From contig PHBY01000009.1 of assembly GCA_002840735.1 (NCBI GenBank), positions 1 through 64,000 on the forward strand: a DNA stretch of 64,000 nt, in the 5' to 3' direction. Below the pieces are notes generated by a model that was given only the letters and a program-made list of their open reading frames with translations, had not been told where the DNA came from and did no database searches. Shown here in pieces: positions 28,238-37,361 of the stretch. Made by a program: the position numbers and the translations under genes. Position 1 is the first letter of the stretch. Every line of letters begins with the position of its first letter. Source of the stretch: Chloroflexi bacterium HGW-Chloroflexi-2. Its GTDB lineage: Bacteria > Chloroflexota > Anaerolineae > Anaerolineales > Anaerolineaceae.

Positions 28238-28618
28238 ATGAGAAAAGTAATCATTTCCGAAAAAGCTCCAAAAGCAATCGGTCCATATTCAGCAGCAATT
28301 GAGACTGAAACTTATATTTTTACTTCAGGACAATTGGGACTTGATCCAGTTTCTGGTGAATTGGTTCAGGGTGGTATAGAAGCTGAGACCTATCAGGCAA
28401 TTGAAAATTTAATTGAAGTTTTAAAATCATCTGGTTCAGATTTAAATTCAATTGTAAAAACCACTGTATTTCTGAAAGACATTGGTGAATTCCCGCTGAT
28501 GAACAAGATTTATGCCGAATATTTTACAAATGAACCGCCTGCCAGATCTGCTTTTCAAGTTACAGCTTTACCCAAAAATGCTTGTATAGAAATAGAAGCA
28601 ATTGCAGTAAAAAAATAA
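28238..28618 (+). CDS. ridA: RidA-family enamine/imine deaminase
   Basis: A 126-residue protein with the RidA/YjgF signature: KAIGPYSAAIETETYIFTSGQLGLDP at the N-terminus, the QAIENLIEVLKSSGSD helix, and PARSAFQVTALPKNACIEIEAIA at the C-terminus with the catalytic Arg. It hydrolyses reactive enamines formed by PLP enzymes. I chose ATG 28238, with AAAAGGA eight bases upstream, over the longer frame from 28196. A TATAAT element at 28204-28209 may be its own promoter. Confidence 0.9.
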   Translation: MRKVIISEKAPKAIGPYSAAIETETYIFTSGQLGLDPVSGELVQGGIEAETYQAIENLIEVLKSSGSDLNSIVKTTVFLKDIGEFPLMNKIYAEYFTNEPPARSAFQVTALPKNACIEIEAIAVKK

Positions 28619-28680
28619 ATTTTGAGTTGTCGAATACAACATTTGTTGTTAGAAATAGCTATAAAGGAATGAAACCATTA

Positions 28681-29685
28681 ATGAACTTTGTTTCAGTAAT
28701 AGTGCCATGTTATAACGAAGAAAAAAATATCGGGTTATTACTTGAAGCACTAAATCAACAATTTTATCCTCATGAATTGATCGAAATAATCATCATTGAT
28801 GGACTATCTACTGATCAAACCTTGCATATTATTAATGATGAAAAAGAAAAATATAAAAATTTAAGAATAAAAGTCATAACAAATCCACAAAAAAGTATTC
28901 CTTCAGCGTTGAATATTGGGATTAGAAATAGTACGGGCGATATTATTGTTCGTATGGATGCTCATTCAATTCCAGATCCAAATTACATAAAATTTTGTGT
29001 TGAAGACCTTAACAAAGAAATGGGTTCGAACGTCGGAGGACGTTGGATCATTATTCCAGGTTCTAAATCAAAGATGGGAAAATGCATTTCACTTGCAGCT
29101 TCCCACCCGTTTGGTGTCGGTGATGCCAAGTATCGTTATAGTTCTGAAGCTGGTTATGTTGATACAGTTCCATTTGGTGCATTTTATCGAGATTTGATTG
29201 ATGAGATAGGGTATTTTAATGAGGATTTATTAGCTAACGAAGATTACGAATTTAATGTAAGGATCCGAAATTCTGGAAAAAAAATATACTTTGACCCAAG
29301 AATCAAAACCCAATATATCGCCAGGGACACAATAAGAAATTTGTCTAAACAATATTGGAGATATGGGTATTGGAAATTTCGTATGCTCAGGAAGTATCCT
29401 GAAACATTACGTTGGCGCCAGGCAATTCCTCCGATATTTGTCGCTGGTATAATTTTATTAATTCTTATGGCAATTTTTATTCCGTTGGTGTGGTTTCTAT
29501 TGAGCACAATCATCCTGTTGTATGTTTTTATCTTAATTATTGGCACATTATCAGTAATTGATTACAAAACCGAGTCACGCTGTCTATTTGGAACTCCGGT
29601 TGCTATCATTGTTATGCATTTTTCTTGGGGGTTGGGTTTTTTATTTAGCTTCGCAAATGGATTGGAAAAAGAAAAGAATGGTTAA
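28681..29685 (+). CDS. GT2 glycosyltransferase with C-terminal membrane helices (ExoA-like)
   Basis: A 334-residue enzyme. The GT-A fold begins at SVIVPCYNEEKNIGLLLEAL, has DGLSTDQT, and the metal-binding segment RMDAHSIPDP. The acceptor region includes LLANEDYEFNVRIRNSGKKIYFDPRI and W-YGYWKFRM, and the last ~90 residues hold two or three membrane helices. The architecture matches ExoA-type enzymes that extend lipid-linked polysaccharide on the cytoplasmic face. The start is uncertain: ATG 28669 is in frame too, but AAGGA abuts it directly, and 28681 gives the usual GT2 N-terminus. The last codons overlap the next gene by eight bases. Confidence 0.82.
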   Translation: MNFVSVIVPCYNEEKNIGLLLEALNQQFYPHELIEIIIIDGLSTDQTLHIINDEKEKYKNLRIKVITNPQKSIPSALNIGIRNSTGDIIVRMDAHSIPDPNYIKFCVEDLNKEMGSNVGGRWIIIPGSKSKMGKCISLAASHPFGVGDAKYRYSSEAGYVDTVPFGAFYRDLIDEIGYFNEDLLANEDYEFNVRIRNSGKKIYFDPRIKTQYIARDTIRNLSKQYWRYGYWKFRMLRKYPETLRWRQAIPPIFVAGIILLILMAIFIPLVWFLLSTIILLYVFILIIGTLSVIDYKTESRCLFGTPVAIIVMHFSWGLGFLFSFANGLEKEKNG

Positions 29686-31105
29686 TACGGATATTAGTCA
29701 AAAAGGATTCTGGAAATTAAGGCCATCTGAAAGGAAATTGATCTTATTAACCGGTGACTTTATTATCGCGATTCTCTCTCTACTTTTTGCGCTCTATTTT
29801 TGGTCTGTAGAACCAGATGAATGGCTTAAATTTTCTTTACAATTTTTGGTGGAGAGACCTCCATTTTGGTTTTATTTATTACCATTTCTTTGGATTCTTT
29901 TTCTGTCTGGTTTATATGATGTACGAAAAGTTCACAAAATTTCTGAAACAATTAGTGGAATCGGAATTTCAATATTTCTCAGTATTTCACTTTATCTATT
30001 AGTGTTCTTTTTATCTGAACCGAACACATTGCCCAGATTAGGAGTAGCTTTATTTTTTGCCAACGCAGCTATATTAACCATTTTTTGGAGATTGATATAC
30101 ATTAAGATTTTCACAGCATCTCGGTTTCAAAGACGAGTAATCATTGTCGGGGCTGGAAATTCTGGCAAGGCTTTAGTTGAGATCATTGAGAATTTGAATC
30201 CCAAGCCTTTTCAATTAATAGGATTGGTGGATGATGATCCACAAAAAATAGACGGAAATATTTCTGGTTTCCCCATTTTAGGATCAATTTCGGAACTAAA
30301 TTCTCTTTTACATGAATTCAATATTTCGGATGTTGTTTTTTCCATAACAGGCGAAATGGATCCTTTAGCTTTGAACACTTTGATTGAAGCAGAAGAAAAT
30401 GGAATTGAAATTACATCAATGCCTGTAATGTATGAAGAATTGACCGGTCGCGTTCCTATTTACTTATTAAAACCTGATTGGTTATTAAGAAGCTTTATTG
30501 ATTACGCTCATGTCAATCGGTTTTATGAGTTAGGAAAAAGATTTATCGATATAATTGGTGGACTGATTGGAGTAATTATCACCATAGTTTTATATCCCAT
30601 TATAGGATTAGTTATTGTATTAGACAATTGGGGACCAATAATTTATTCTCAAATCAGATTGGGGAAGAATGGAAAATATTATAATATTTTGAAATTCAGG
30701 ACCATGTTTGTAGATGCTGAAATAAATGGGAATTACAAACCGGCAGAAGAAAATGACCAAAGAATAACAACGATTGGAAAGATATTAAGAAAAAGTCATT
30801 TGGATGAACTTCCTCAATTTATAAACATTCTCAAAGGTGAAATGAGTTTGGTTGGCCCCAGGTCTGAAAGACCTATGATCGTAGAAAATTATCAAAAGGA
30901 AATTCCGTTCTATCGGGGAAGATTATTAGTCAAACCTGGGCTTACCGGTTGGGCGCAAGTGAATTATGGATATGCATCAACTATCGAAGAAAATGCGATT
31001 AAATTAGAATATGATCTTTACTATATTAAACATCGTGATTTGATGATGGATCTTTCAATTATGTTACTCACAATAAGTTCCGTCATTGGACTAAGAGGAC
31101 GATAA
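29678..31105 (+). CDS. Polyprenyl-phosphate sugar-1-phosphate transferase (WcaJ/WbaP-like)
   Basis: A 475-residue initiating transferase. Five N-terminal helices (~20-130) lead to a Rossmann-like CoA-binding-3 domain (RRVIIVGAGNSGKALVEII), one more helix, and a C-terminal phosphotransferase domain: KFRTMFVDAE, RKSHLDELPQFINILKGEMSLVGPRSERP and PGLTGWAQVNYGY. It loads a sugar phosphate onto undecaprenyl phosphate to begin polysaccharide assembly. I chose ATG 29678, which overlaps the GT2 stop by eight bases; the open frame extends 40 codons further upstream inside that gene, without a ribosome-binding site. The next gene starts one base after its stop. Confidence 0.88.
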   Translation: MVNTDISQKGFWKLRPSERKLILLTGDFIIAILSLLFALYFWSVEPDEWLKFSLQFLVERPPFWFYLLPFLWILFLSGLYDVRKVHKISETISGIGISIFLSISLYLLVFFLSEPNTLPRLGVALFFANAAILTIFWRLIYIKIFTASRFQRRVIIVGAGNSGKALVEIIENLNPKPFQLIGLVDDDPQKIDGNISGFPILGSISELNSLLHEFNISDVVFSITGEMDPLALNTLIEAEENGIEITSMPVMYEELTGRVPIYLLKPDWLLRSFIDYAHVNRFYELGKRFIDIIGGLIGVIITIVLYPIIGLVIVLDNWGPIIYSQIRLGKNGKYYNILKFRTMFVDAEINGNYKPAEENDQRITTIGKILRKSHLDELPQFINILKGEMSLVGPRSERPMIVENYQKEIPFYRGRLLVKPGLTGWAQVNYGYASTIEENAIKLEYDLYYIKHRDLMMDLSIMLLTISSVIGLRGR

Positions 31106-31106
31106 A

Positions 31107-32999
31107 ATGAGAGGTCGACCAAGTGTTCGAAACAAATATATTCTCTTTGGTGACCTTGTTTTAATATTAATTTCGATTTTAGGCAGTTATGCGCTCAGGT
31201 TTGAATTAGGTCCTCAATTTTTCCAGTATCTTCCCAGTGCTATTTGGATAGCAGCAACTTCGCTGATCATTAAACCACTCGTTTATTACCTGTTTGGGCT
31301 ATATCGACGAATGTGGATGTATGCCAGCGTTCAGGAATTAAAGCTCATAATCGTGTCTGTAACCACTGCTTCTGTTGTTGTTTCTTCGGTTGTTATTTCA
31401 CTTCTGTCGTTTGGTGTTTTTGAAGGTTTACCGCGTTCTGTTTTGGTAATTGATTGGATATTATCTCTCGTTTTTGTCGGTGGTATTCGTTTTTCATTGA
31501 GAATCATTGGTGATTCAATGTCAGTTGGTTCTGCGCCTTCCAAAAATACTGATCAACGAAGATTAGTAATTGTTGGGGCAGGAGACGCAGGAGCATTGGT
31601 AGTGCGTGAAATTCAAAAAAACCCCCAGATGAATTTATTACCTGTAGGTTTTTTGGATGATAATCCTGCCAAGCAAAAACAACAAATTTTTGGAATTCCA
31701 GTGGTGGGTACAATAACTGATCTCCCGAAAGTACTCGAGAATTTACAAGTTGATGAAGTCATTATTGCAATTCCAAGTGCTCCAGGTAGGGTGGTCAGAT
31801 TGGTGGCTGATATTTGCCGGCTAAAGAATAAACCTTTTCGTACAATGCCCGGGATTTATGAACTGTTAGGTGGTTCTGTAAATGTAAATCGATTACGTGA
31901 AGTGGATATTACCGACTTGTTAAGAAGGCAACCAACGAATATGAATGAAGAAATTGTTGGTTCTTCATTAAGTGGAAAGATTGTTCTGGTAACTGGAGCA
32001 GGTGGGTCGATTGGTAAGGAATTATGCAGACAGATTTCTCGCTGGGGCCCTTCAGAATTAATAATGATCGGACATGGAGAGAATAGTATTTTTGAAAGTT
32101 TAATGGATATGAAAGAGAGTTTTCCAGGTCTTTCGATCATTCCTATCATCGCAGACATGAGAGATAAAAACAGATTAAAGCAGATAATAACAAAACATCA
32201 ACCGCAGATCGTGTTTCATGCTGCAGCACATAAACATGTTCCGATGATGGAATTAAATGTCGAAGAAGCAGTCACCAACAATATTTTTGGAACAAAAAAT
32301 TTAGTCGAGGTTTGCCTGGAATCTGATGTTGGCAAATTCGTAATGATATCAACTGATAAAGCAATCAGGCCAAAAAATGTCATGGGAGCATCCAAAAGAT
32401 TTGCTGAGATGATTGTTTTAAAAGCAGCTCAAAAAAGTAAGAAACCTTATTGTGTTGTGAGATTTGGCAACGTGTTAGGTAGCAGAGGGAGTGTTGTTCC
32501 ATTATTTAAAAGACAAATCCTAAAAGGTGGACCAATAACAATCACCCATCCTGATATGAAAAGATACTTTATGACAATTCCTGAAGCTGTTTACCTTGTT
32601 CTGCAATCTGCGGGTATGGCCAAAGGCGGAGAGACGTTTGTTTTGAATATGGGTGATCAGGTTAAAATTGTTGATCTTGCAGAAGATTTAATCCGCTTAT
32701 CCGGTTTGGAACCAGGGCGAGACATTGAAATTGTTTTTACAGGTTCGCGACCCGGAGAAAAATTAGAAGAAGATTTATGGGATGAAGGATTGACTTTTCA
32801 GAGAACGAACCATCCAGATATTTATCACTTATCCAATCAAGATGATTTACCATCCGAAGACGTTGATGAGGTGGTAGATGAATTGATCAATTTGGCTACC
32901 AAAGGAAATATTTCGGAAATTGTGAGTATTTTTGACGAAAAAATTCCTGGTGCTCAGGTTCGAAAAACACCACCTGCAGATCTAAATACCATTAATTAA
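31107..32999 (+). CDS. CapD/PglF-type nucleotide-sugar 4,6-dehydratase
   Basis: A 630-residue membrane protein. Four N-terminal helices (~10-125) are followed by a Rossmann domain (RRLVIVGAGDAGALVVREI) and then the catalytic short-chain dehydrogenase domain with GKIVLVTGAGGSIGKELCRQI. The active-site stretch ISTDKAIRPKNVMGASKR is the altered catalytic motif of the PglF/WbpM/CapD family, which makes 4-keto-6-deoxy sugars from UDP-GlcNAc. The product would feed the surface glycan started by the upstream transferase. GAGGAC precedes the ATG. The FemAB-like gene begins one base after the stop. Confidence 0.9.
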   Translation: MRGRPSVRNKYILFGDLVLILISILGSYALRFELGPQFFQYLPSAIWIAATSLIIKPLVYYLFGLYRRMWMYASVQELKLIIVSVTTASVVVSSVVISLLSFGVFEGLPRSVLVIDWILSLVFVGGIRFSLRIIGDSMSVGSAPSKNTDQRRLVIVGAGDAGALVVREIQKNPQMNLLPVGFLDDNPAKQKQQIFGIPVVGTITDLPKVLENLQVDEVIIAIPSAPGRVVRLVADICRLKNKPFRTMPGIYELLGGSVNVNRLREVDITDLLRRQPTNMNEEIVGSSLSGKIVLVTGAGGSIGKELCRQISRWGPSELIMIGHGENSIFESLMDMKESFPGLSIIPIIADMRDKNRLKQIITKHQPQIVFHAAAHKHVPMMELNVEEAVTNNIFGTKNLVEVCLESDVGKFVMISTDKAIRPKNVMGASKRFAEMIVLKAAQKSKKPYCVVRFGNVLGSRGSVVPLFKRQILKGGPITITHPDMKRYFMTIPEAVYLVLQSAGMAKGGETFVLNMGDQVKIVDLAEDLIRLSGLEPGRDIEIVFTGSRPGEKLEEDLWDEGLTFQRTNHPDIYHLSNQDDLPSEDVDEVVDELINLATKGNISEIVSIFDEKIPGAQVRKTPPADLNTIN

Positions 33000-33000
33000 T

Positions 33001-33987
33001 ATGAATTTGATCAATAAAAAAACATGGGATGAAATTTTTCCGAATGTAGAAAATCCGCACATCCTTCAAACATTTGAATGGGGGGAATTAAAATCTGAAT
33101 TTGGCTGGAAACCTTATCGGCTTGAACATGATGGATTTGTTTTTCAAATATTAATGAGAGCTTTACCATTAGGGTTCAAAATTGGATATATTCCAAAAAG
33201 TAAAATTAATTTGGAAAATAAGGAACTTTGGAATTCTATCGATAAATTTTGTATCTCTCAAAATGCAATTTTTCTGAAATACGAACAAGATAGTTTTGTT
33301 AATGAGAATGTTTCCTCCTCGGTGGATAAAAAATTTATAGTGTCTAAGCCAATCCAACCAAAAAGTACCATCGAAATTGATTTACAGGGGAGTGAGAGCG
33401 ATTGGTTGGAAAGAATGAAACAAAAAACCAGATATAACATCAAACTGGCTATAAAAAAAGGAATTCGGATTGAAAAAACTGATGATATTTCAATCTTTCA
33501 TCAATTGATGCTCGACACAAGCAAACGTGATAATTTTGGTGTACACTCAAAAAAATACTATCAATTAGCTTTTGATTTGTTTAATCCCAGCAAAAAAGTT
33601 GTGTTATTAATCGCAAAATTTGAACAAACTCCATTGGCTGGGCTTATGGTCTTCCGCATTGGGGATCGTTCCTGGTATTTTTATGGTGCTTCCAATAATT
33701 TAGAACGCAACAGAATGCCTACCTATTTATTGCAATTTGAAGCAATGAAATGGGCTAAATCCTTTGGGTGTAAATCATATGACTTGTGGGGAATCCCTGA
33801 TGATAATGAGGATATTTTAGAGAGAGATTTTAACATCAGATCTGATGGATTATGGGGTGTTTATCGATTCAAAAGAGGATTTGGTGGAGTCATTAAAAGG
33901 GCATCTCCAGCGTATGATAGAGTATATAATCCGGTTTTATACAAGATGATTAACATCTTTCAGAAACTCCGAGGAAACTTCAGTTAA
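33001..33987 (+). CDS. FemAB-like aminoacyltransferase, copy 1
   Basis: A 328-residue protein with two GNAT-like domains. Key segments: HILQTFEWGELKSEFGW near the start, LERMKQKTRYNIKLAIKKGIRI around 136-158, GLMVFRIGDRSWYFYGAS, and YLLQFEAMKWAKSFGCKSYDLWGIPD, followed by GLWGVYRFKRGFGG. These match the FemX/FemAB family, which uses aminoacyl-tRNA to add residues to lipid-linked peptidoglycan precursors. No ribosome-binding site is visible; it starts one base after the CapD gene, so translation is probably coupled. It is paralogous to the next gene. Its role in this envelope is unknown. Confidence 0.8.
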   Translation: MNLINKKTWDEIFPNVENPHILQTFEWGELKSEFGWKPYRLEHDGFVFQILMRALPLGFKIGYIPKSKINLENKELWNSIDKFCISQNAIFLKYEQDSFVNENVSSSVDKKFIVSKPIQPKSTIEIDLQGSESDWLERMKQKTRYNIKLAIKKGIRIEKTDDISIFHQLMLDTSKRDNFGVHSKKYYQLAFDLFNPSKKVVLLIAKFEQTPLAGLMVFRIGDRSWYFYGASNNLERNRMPTYLLQFEAMKWAKSFGCKSYDLWGIPDDNEDILERDFNIRSDGLWGVYRFKRGFGGVIKRASPAYDRVYNPVLYKMINIFQKLRGNFS

Positions 33988-34032
33988 ATTAATTTCATCT
34001 CATTTTAACTAGTCCGAAATTCAGGAAAATTA

Positions 34033-35151
34033 ATGAAATTTTTACCAAATTATGAACTGATTGATGTAAACACATGGAATAAAGTTATTGAGATTTTTCC
34101 AGATTCGCATTTCCTTCAAACCAGTTTATGGGCCGAAGTGAAAAGGGAAAACGGTTGGGATCCATTTTATCTTTTATGGAAAGATCTACAAGGAAAAATC
34201 ATTGCTGGAGCTTTGGTTCTCGAGAGAACGGAAAAAATTTTAAGTATCTTATCTGTAAAAGTACATTATTGTCCTAAAGGTCCGTTGTTGAATACAAGGG
34301 ATAATAACAAGATTAGTGATGTAATTTTAGGATTACAGTTTTTTTCAAAAAAAAGAAAAGGGATTTTCATTAAGATCGATCCTGATTTAGTTACGGAAGT
34401 TCAGACACAAAATAATGATAATTACTCTTTCCTAACCTTTAATCCTGACTTTCAGGAATTTTTAAAAAAGAATAAATGGATTGAATCCAATGACCAGATT
34501 CAGTTTCGAAATACAATCGTCATACCGCTTGAAAAGCCTGATGAACAAATTTTGAAGGATATGAAGCAAAAAACACGCTACAACATCCGATTAAGCGAAC
34601 GGAAAGGTGTAAAAGTTAGAATTGGTGATAAATCTGATTTTGAGAATTTATTCAAGCTTTATGCGGTAACTGCATTACGAGATAATTTTGTCATTCGATC
34701 GAAAAATTATTATTTGAATTTATGGGAAAAATTCTTTGAAGCAGGATTATGCGAACCGATCATAGCTGAATTTGATGGGGAAATTTTGGCAGCAGTCATC
34801 ATCTATTATTATTCTGGTAAAGCGTATTATGTTTATGGGATGTCGTCTGAAAAAAATAGAAACCTGATGGCTACTTATTTACTTCAATGGAAAGCTATTC
34901 AAAGATCAAAAGAAAAAAAAAGTAAGATGTATGATTTTTGGGGAGCCCCAGATGTACTGAATGAAAATGATAGAATGTGGGGAGTTTATAAATTTAAATT
35001 GGGATTTGGCGGAACCTTTGTAAAAACGGTTGGTGCATGGGATTTTCCAACCAATAAGTTTGGATACCTAATCTACAATTTTGTATTACCAAAGATGATG
35101 AGTGTGATGAGAAAAATTGGGTTCAGAAAAACTCAAAGTGAGATTGAATAA
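34033..35151 (+). CDS. FemAB-like aminoacyltransferase, copy 2
   Basis: A 372-residue paralogue of the gene just upstream, about 44 residues longer. The matching segments are HFLQTSLWAEVKRENGW, MKQKTRYNIRLSERKGVKV, AAVIIYYYSGKAYYVYGMS, YLLQWKAIQRSKEKKSKMYDFWGAPD and RMWGVYKFKLGFGG. The family adds amino acids to peptidoglycan precursors from aminoacyl-tRNA; paired Fem genes often act in sequence. AGGAAA precedes the ATG. It converges on the kinase gene with seven bases between stops and no terminator hairpin. Confidence 0.8.
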   Translation: MKFLPNYELIDVNTWNKVIEIFPDSHFLQTSLWAEVKRENGWDPFYLLWKDLQGKIIAGALVLERTEKILSILSVKVHYCPKGPLLNTRDNNKISDVILGLQFFSKKRKGIFIKIDPDLVTEVQTQNNDNYSFLTFNPDFQEFLKKNKWIESNDQIQFRNTIVIPLEKPDEQILKDMKQKTRYNIRLSERKGVKVRIGDKSDFENLFKLYAVTALRDNFVIRSKNYYLNLWEKFFEAGLCEPIIAEFDGEILAAVIIYYYSGKAYYVYGMSSEKNRNLMATYLLQWKAIQRSKEKKSKMYDFWGAPDVLNENDRMWGVYKFKLGFGGTFVKTVGAWDFPTNKFGYLIYNFVLPKMMSVMRKIGFRKTQSEIE

Positions 35152-35158
35152 TTTTAAA

Positions 35159-37249
35159 TTATGGTCGCCAATCCGGACTAAAATCAAAACTTGAATCTGT
35201 AGTTAGTTTAGCTAAATTTGCACCATTAATCGTTGCTAAATAGATATCATGATTGATACCATCTGGCCAACTTTCAAACACAAACCATTCACCATCCGGT
35301 GAAATAACTGAGTCGACTGATGGACTAAAACTTTGTTGCCCGGAGGGTGGGATTCTAAATTCAATGTTTACACCGGCATTTTCAATCCTTTTTCCAACAA
35401 AATATGGGAGGCTTCCAGCTGATTTGTTTTGGTGGGTAAAGAAAATTATTTGATCATTCAGAGACCAATGCGGATATAAGAAATCAATATTGCTTTTTGC
35501 AGCAAAAACATAAGGTTCTGGTGAATTTAAGTCCAGAATCCAAATTTCGCTATCGGCAATTTTTCGGATAAAGGAAATTTTTGAACCATCCATTGCCCAT
35601 GATGGAGCGCGATCTCGCCATCTTGTATTCGTTAATTCACTTAAAGAATCGGTTGTAAAGTTATATACGTAAATGTGCAGCAATCTTTCTTTAGTGGTAG
35701 GATGGTTACCGGACCGAAATGAAGAGAAAGCAATTTCATTTCCATCAGGTGACCATACAGGGTCAAAATCACCGGAAGGGTCTAAAGGTATAGATACGGG
35801 ATAAATTTCATTATTTGATGACAAATCCAGTATAAATAACCTCGCGCCTTCATAGGTCTCTTTTTTTGCTTTACAAGGGGAAATAAAAACAATTTTATTA
35901 CCGTCAGGTGACCAATCTGGTTGACAAGCTCCATCTGCCAAATTAGTCAATTTAATTTTATTTTTTCCCTCAATATCCATCATCCAGATTTGCATAACAC
36001 TGTCCTGAAAATTTGAAGAATATGCAATAAAACCAGAACCCCCACCCAGAAATGTTGTTTGTTCTTGAGGTGAAATCGAAATTTGGTTCTGGATAGGATT
36101 ATCAGTTAATTCAAATTCAGGTGTTAATAATTTCTCTTGAGTTGGGATATTATTTAGGTGGTCTTTTACTTGTGCCAATTCTTTATTTTGATTATTTGTA
36201 TTATCAAGTAGTAAAAAATTCATAAGGTTTTTATTTTGATTAATCAAAAATAAAGCTACTACTATTAAAAGCACCAGAAGACTTTTGAACCATACTTTAT
36301 TTTTGGTTTTTTTTAATTTTTGATTATTATCTTCATAATATGATTTGATGAGCGGTTGAGAGACCCCTGTTTTTATCGAAGTGGTAGAGTGAGATGATGG
36401 AGGAGGAGTAATTAATCCGATATTCTTAGAAGAAATTAAGAAATTTCCTTCTGCTAATAAAGCCATATAGAAATCTTCTGCTGTCTGATATCGCTTCCCC
36501 GGATCAATTTCCAGGGCGGTTTGTATGATCTTATCCAGGGAATCAGAGATCGAGGATCGATATTTCTTAATCGCCGTTAATTTTTCTTTGCCTGATATCC
36601 GATTAAGACTTTCTTCAGGGATCATCCCGGTTAAGGCAGCGTATAAAGTTGCGCCTAGGGAATAAATATCAGATCGTTCATCAGTTGGTCCCCTACCGTA
36701 TTGCTCTGGGGGAGAATATCCAGGAGTCATCGCCCGTGCTCCGGTTGCAGTTTGTTGATTAATATCAAAAACTTTCACCAGTCCGAAATCAACCAGAATC
36801 ACGTTTCCTTCAGGTGTAATCCGAATGTTGCCAGGTTTGATATCTCGATGAATAACCTTAGGAGATAAATTATGTAAATACATCAAAGCATCACAAATCA
36901 TTAAACCAATTATTATCACATCTTTTTCTGGTAATTTTTCTTCCCGTTCGATTCTTTCTCTTAAATCTTCACCATCAATATAATCCATAACAAGATATTG
37001 ACCCTGACCAGGCAAATAGAAATAATCACTTACCCTGGGAAGGTTTGGATGTCGAAGTCCAGCGAGAATAACGGCTTCTTTTTTGAACTGGGTTGTGTAA
37101 TTTTCTGATAAAACCAGATTTTCTTTAATGGCGACAGGGATATGGATATTCTCATCAATAGCAATATATACCGACCCCATTCCCCCATGGCCAAGTATTT
37201 TCGTTATTCTATATCTTTCTTGTATGATACTATCTATCTTAAGTGGCAT
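35159..37249 (-). CDS. Membrane Ser/Thr kinase with external TolB-like beta-propeller
   Basis: A 696-residue protein. An intact PknB-type kinase domain fills ~1-265: glycine loop GHGGMGSVY (20-28), Lys42, catalytic HRDIKPGN with Asp136, DFGLVKV at 154-160, and MTPGYSPPEQY. A single membrane helix (~318-336) separates it from an external domain of WD40/TolB-like (PD40) repeats, seen as repeated GxxIAYSSN, QPDWSPDGNKIVF, DPVWSPDGNEIAFSS, APSWAMDGSKISFI and SPDGEWFVFES. The propeller probably senses a ligand outside the cell and the kinase signals inside, but no target is evident. The kinase lacks PASTA repeats. Confidence 0.9.
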   Translation of the reverse strand: MPLKIDSIIQERYRITKILGHGGMGSVYIAIDENIHIPVAIKENLVLSENYTTQFKKEAVILAGLRHPNLPRVSDYFYLPGQGQYLVMDYIDGEDLRERIEREEKLPEKDVIIIGLMICDALMYLHNLSPKVIHRDIKPGNIRITPEGNVILVDFGLVKVFDINQQTATGARAMTPGYSPPEQYGRGPTDERSDIYSLGATLYAALTGMIPEESLNRISGKEKLTAIKKYRSSISDSLDKIIQTALEIDPGKRYQTAEDFYMALLAEGNFLISSKNIGLITPPPSSHSTTSIKTGVSQPLIKSYYEDNNQKLKKTKNKVWFKSLLVLLIVVALFLINQNKNLMNFLLLDNTNNQNKELAQVKDHLNNIPTQEKLLTPEFELTDNPIQNQISISPQEQTTFLGGGSGFIAYSSNFQDSVMQIWMMDIEGKNKIKLTNLADGACQPDWSPDGNKIVFISPCKAKKETYEGARLFILDLSSNNEIYPVSIPLDPSGDFDPVWSPDGNEIAFSSFRSGNHPTTKERLLHIYVYNFTTDSLSELTNTRWRDRAPSWAMDGSKISFIRKIADSEIWILDLNSPEPYVFAAKSNIDFLYPHWSLNDQIIFFTHQNKSAGSLPYFVGKRIENAGVNIEFRIPPSGQQSFSPSVDSVISPDGEWFVFESWPDGINHDIYLATINGANLAKLTTDSSFDFSPDWRP

Positions 37250-37304
37250 AGAAAGATTTACCTTATCACAGTGATTTATTTGATTATATTGATTTTTGGA
37301 GATT

Positions 37305-37334
37305 TTGCTTTGAGTAAATTCATCAGGGTATAAT
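37305..37334 (+). promoter_or_regulatory. Candidate promoter of the P/T-repeat gene
   Basis: A -35-like TTGCTT (37305-37310) is followed by 18 bases and a consensus -10 TATAAT (37329-37334). The start of transcription would be about 20 bases before ATG 37362. The -10 is convincing and the -35 is weaker. Confidence 0.4.
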
Positions 37335-37361
37335 ATCCCAATCGATTAAGGTAATAATTAA

